Assembly: GCA_958349055.1 (NCBI GenBank)
Contig: CATWBO010000002.1
Coordinates: 42,831 to 106,830 of the forward strand
From: an uncultured bacterium
GTDB taxonomy: Bacteria > Actinomycetota > Coriobacteriia > Coriobacteriales > Coriobacteriaceae
DNA length: 64,000 nucleotides
Reading direction: 5' to 3'
Positions 61,399 through 64,000 of this stretch are shown here, one piece after another. The notes beneath the pieces were generated by a model. It did no database searches. It worked only from the letters and a program-made list of their open reading frames with translations, and had not been told where the DNA came from. Every line of letters begins with the position of its first letter. Position 1 is the stretch's first letter. The position numbers and the translations under genes were made by a program.

Positions 61399-63645
61399 AT
61401 GACACTCGTATCCAAGACCTTTGAGCTGTACGGCAAGACCTACACCTTTGAGTCGGGCGAGCTTGCCAAGCAGGCCACCGGCGCCTGCCTGGTCAAGCAG
61501 GGCGACACCACGATGCTCGACACCGTGGTCGTCTCCAAGGAGCGCAAGAACTACGACTTCTTCCCGCTGACCGTCGACTTCAACGAGAAGATGTACGCCG
61601 CCGGCCGCATCCCGGGTGGCTACCTCAAGCGTGAGGGCCGTCCCAGCGAGAAGGCCACGCTCACCGCGCGCATGATCGACCGTCCGATTCGCCCGAGCTT
61701 CCCGGACGGCTTCCGCAACGAGGTACACATCGTCGCTACCTCGCTCGTCGCCGACCAGGTCAACCCCTTTGACGTCATCAACGTCATGGGTGCTTCCCTG
61801 GCCATGACGCTCGGCGGCGTGCCCTTCGAGGGCCCGCTTGCCTGCGTGCGCATCGGCCGCAACGTGGAGACCGGCGAGTTTATCGTTAACCCCACCTATG
61901 AGGAGCGCGAGAACTCCGATCTGGACCTGGAGCTGGGCGGCTCTGCCGACTTCATCTCGATGGTCGAGGCCGGCGCCGAGGAGATCTCCGAGGACGACAT
62001 GCTCGCCGCCATGAAGTTTGGCCAGGAGGCCCTTGCTGCCTTCTGCCAGGCTCAGGACGAGTTTGTCGCCGAGTGGGAGCAGGTCAACGGCGCTATCGTC
62101 AAGAAGGAGTACCCGCTCGACCAGCCCGTCGAGGAGGTCCAGGAGCGCATCTTCGCCCACTACGACGAGATGGCAGCCGCCCTTCGCGACGCCGACAAGC
62201 TCTCCCGTATCGGCAAGGTCGAGGCTCTGAAGGAGTCCATCCGTGCCGAGTTCACCGAGGAGGAGCAGTCCGCTTGGGAGCGCGAGATTCCCGTGGCGCT
62301 CAAGAAGCTCGAGAAGAAGGCCATGCGCACCATGGTCGTCGAGACCGGCGAGCGCGTCGACGGCCGTGCCGCCGATGAGATTCGCCCCATCATGGTGAAG
62401 GATAACTACCTGCCGCTCGTTCACGGCTCCGGTCTGTTCCAGCGTGGCCAGACCCAGGTGCTTTCCGTCCTGTCGCTCGGTATGCTCAACGAGGGCCAGC
62501 GTCTGGATACCATCGAGCCCACCGAGGGCAAGCGCTACATGCACCACTACAACTTCCCGCCGTTCTGCACCGGCGAGACCGGCCGCATGGGCAGCCCCAA
62601 GCGCCGCGAGATCGGCCACGGCAACCTGGCCGAGCGCGCTCTGCTTCCGGTGCTCCCCGACGAGAACGAGTTCCCCTACGCCATCCGCGTCGTCTCCGAG
62701 GTCATGGAGTCCAACGGCTCCTCTTCGATGGCTTCGACCTGCGGCTCCACGCTCGCCCTTATGGACGGCGGCGTGCCCATTAAGCGCCCGGTCTCCGGTA
62801 TCGCCATGGGCCTGATCCAGGAGGAGGGCAAGACCGTGGTCCTGTCCGACATCCAGGGTCTCGAGGACTTCCTGGGCGACATGGACTTTAAGGTCACCGG
62901 CACCACCGAGGGCATTACCGCCCTGCAGATGGACAACAAGGCCACCGGCCTTACCTTCGACATCTTGGCCCGCGCCCTGCAGCAGGCCAAGGAGGGTCGC
63001 GCCTTCATCCTGCAGAAGATGCTCGATGTGATCTCCGAGCCGCGCCACACCACGCGCAGCACCGCTCCGCGCATCGTCTCCATTCAGGTTCCGACCGACA
63101 AGATCCGCGACGTCATCGGTTCCGGCGGTAAGGTCATCCGCGGCATCCAGGACGAGACCGGCGCTTCGGTCGACATCCAGGAGGACGGCACCGTTTTTGT
63201 CGGCGGCACTGGCGAGTCCGTCGATCAGGCCGTCGAGCGCATCAAGCTCATCATCAAGGTTCCTGAGCCGGGCGAGGAGTACACCGGTCGTGTGGTCTCC
63301 ATCCAGCCCTTCGGCGCCTTCGTCAACCTGCTGCCTGGTAAGGACGGCCTGCTGCACATCTCCCGCGTCGCCAAGGGCCGCGTGGAGAAGGTCGAGGACG
63401 TCCTCAACGTCGGCGACGAGGTCAAGGTCGTCGTCATCGAGGTCGACGATCGCGGCAAGATCTCGCTCGATCGTCTGGATAAGCCCGAGGCCCCGGCTCG
63501 CGCCGAGGCTGCCTCCGAGGGCGACGGCGAGCACTTCCAGCGTCGTGAGCGCCCGCGTCGCGAGCGTTCCGAGCGCAGCGACCGTCCGCGCCGTCCCGGC
63601 GACAACGGAGGCCGCAAGCCCCGCCGTCACCACGACGCCGAGTAA
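61399..63645 (+). CDS. pnp: Polyribonucleotide nucleotidyltransferase (PNPase)
   Basis: Phosphorolytic 3'-5' exoribonuclease and degradosome core. Two RNase PH domains (GRIPGGYLKREGRPSEKATL with RMIDRPIRPSFP; GSGLFQRGQTQVLSVLSLG, FPPFCTGETGRMG), a KH domain (DKIRDVIGSGGKVIRGIQDE) and an S1 domain (GEEYTGRVVSIQPFGAFVNL) are all present, with an Arg-rich tail. 748 residues. GTAAAGGAGAACA precedes ATG 61399. Confidence 0.97.
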   Translation: MTLVSKTFELYGKTYTFESGELAKQATGACLVKQGDTTMLDTVVVSKERKNYDFFPLTVDFNEKMYAAGRIPGGYLKREGRPSEKATLTARMIDRPIRPSFPDGFRNEVHIVATSLVADQVNPFDVINVMGASLAMTLGGVPFEGPLACVRIGRNVETGEFIVNPTYEERENSDLDLELGGSADFISMVEAGAEEISEDDMLAAMKFGQEALAAFCQAQDEFVAEWEQVNGAIVKKEYPLDQPVEEVQERIFAHYDEMAAALRDADKLSRIGKVEALKESIRAEFTEEEQSAWEREIPVALKKLEKKAMRTMVVETGERVDGRAADEIRPIMVKDNYLPLVHGSGLFQRGQTQVLSVLSLGMLNEGQRLDTIEPTEGKRYMHHYNFPPFCTGETGRMGSPKRREIGHGNLAERALLPVLPDENEFPYAIRVVSEVMESNGSSSMASTCGSTLALMDGGVPIKRPVSGIAMGLIQEEGKTVVLSDIQGLEDFLGDMDFKVTGTTEGITALQMDNKATGLTFDILARALQQAKEGRAFILQKMLDVISEPRHTTRSTAPRIVSIQVPTDKIRDVIGSGGKVIRGIQDETGASVDIQEDGTVFVGGTGESVDQAVERIKLIIKVPEPGEEYTGRVVSIQPFGAFVNLLPGKDGLLHISRVAKGRVEKVEDVLNVGDEVKVVVIEVDDRGKISLDRLDKPEAPARAEAASEGDGEHFQRRERPRRERSERSDRPRRPGDNGGRKPRRHHDAE

Positions 63646-63670
63646 CAGCTAAACATAAGCAGCTCAACAA

Positions 63671-63697
63671 GGGCGACTCCACCTGGAGTCGCCCTTT
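63671..63697 (+). terminator. Terminator after pnp
   Basis: GGGCGACTCC and GGAGTCGCCC around ACCT, followed by TTTT; the T-run is also the beginning of the large inverted repeat. Confidence 0.85.
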
Positions 63698-63837
63698 TGC
63701 TATTCCCGGCGGGGTCCGCGGGTAAAGTTTCCTGCTCTACAGTCCTGCTCACGACGGAGGCCACATTAAGTGGCCTCCTGTTCGTGCGGAACTCGCGATA
63801 AACTTTACCCGCGGACCCCGCCGGGAATAGCAAAAGG
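63693..63837. repeat. 145-bp inverted-repeat element (MITE-like) with perfect 38-bp arms
   Basis: The arms at 63693-63730 and 63800-63837 are perfect inverse copies. The interior contains a further hairpin, GGAGGCCAC (63756-63764) with GTGGCCTCC (63770-63778). It has no coding capacity. It could be a non-autonomous mobile element or a strong bidirectional terminator. Confidence 0.8.
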
Positions 63838-64000
63838 TCTGGTTGGTGCGGGTTGCGATTTTGTCAGACAGTCTATTCAGTTATTTGAATTCAGATCTTT
63901 TGATAATCGCATGCGCGTTATTGCCCCAGATAAAACCGACCAAAATAAAGCTGTCCTATTTTGGCAGGTCTGGTCTCAGCGGGCCCGGCACGGGCTAAGT

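Larger units (their letters stand above)
63646..64000. other. 355-bp region after pnp, to the window end
   Basis: It holds the pnp terminator, a 145-bp inverted-repeat element (63693-63837), and 163 bases that are A/T-richer than the rest of the window and in which I see no gene or motif. Confidence 0.7.

Overview
The window is 64 kb of GC-rich chromosomal DNA, almost entirely coding. The gene content points to an anaerobic actinobacterium of the Coriobacteriia, most like Collinsella; this is inferred from gene families and synteny, not from a database search. Supporting features are actinobacterial integration host factor (mIHF) beside gmk-rpoZ, TrmFO, pyruvate phosphate dikinase with its regulatory protein, NAD-linked PyrK/PyrD, the AdhE fermentation enzyme, and frequent GTG/TTG starts. 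I found no rRNA, tRNA, CRISPR array or prophage.

Layout. 1-2644: obgE (5' end outside the window), nadD, yqeK, rsfS. 2744-3997: dinB on the minus strand. 4199-6689: rpsP-khpA-rimM-trmD-lepB. 6749-13767: glyQ-glyS, then the dikinase regulatory protein and ppdK. 13978-20600: rplS, rnhB, yraN-comM-dprA (natural transformation), trmFO, xerC. 20820-30932: rpsB-tsf, then pyrH-frr-uppS-cdsA-dxr-rseP-ispG-proS (translation, prenyl/lipid precursors, intramembrane proteolysis). 31110-34611: a minus-strand small-molecule-kinase-like gene and adhE. 34825-35866: a RAYT (REP-associated Y1 transposase) with inverted, doubled terminal repeats, the only clear mobile element. 35969-36157: rpmB (minus). 36610-41933: the pyrimidine operon pyrR-B-C-K-D-F with a leader that looks like an attenuator. 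42173-44583: mihF-gmk-rpoZ-thiI. 44797-48848: comEA-comEC-holA. 48982-53439: rpsT, lepA, dusB, hemW. 53498-60832: two tandem dnaJ genes, mtaB, phoH-ybeY-dgkA-era-recO. 60971-63645: rpsO-pnp, followed by a long perfect inverted repeat.

How the parts work together. Most genes serve ribosome production and tRNA/rRNA modification, and the housekeeping promoters I could find share an extended -10 of the form TGC-TAT(C/A)(A/G)T. Two sets of competence genes (yraN-comM-dprA and comEA-comEC) lie 29 kb apart but carry the same exact 20-nt sequence upstream, containing TTTGGT twice at 11-bp spacing. This is the best candidate here for an undescribed regulatory system. PPDK and its regulator share an identical GTAA-capped hairpin just before their ribosome-binding sites. 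Two proteins have unusual architecture: a DnaJ whose C-terminal half is replaced by membrane segments, and a site-2 protease (RseP) with a winged-helix-like insert.
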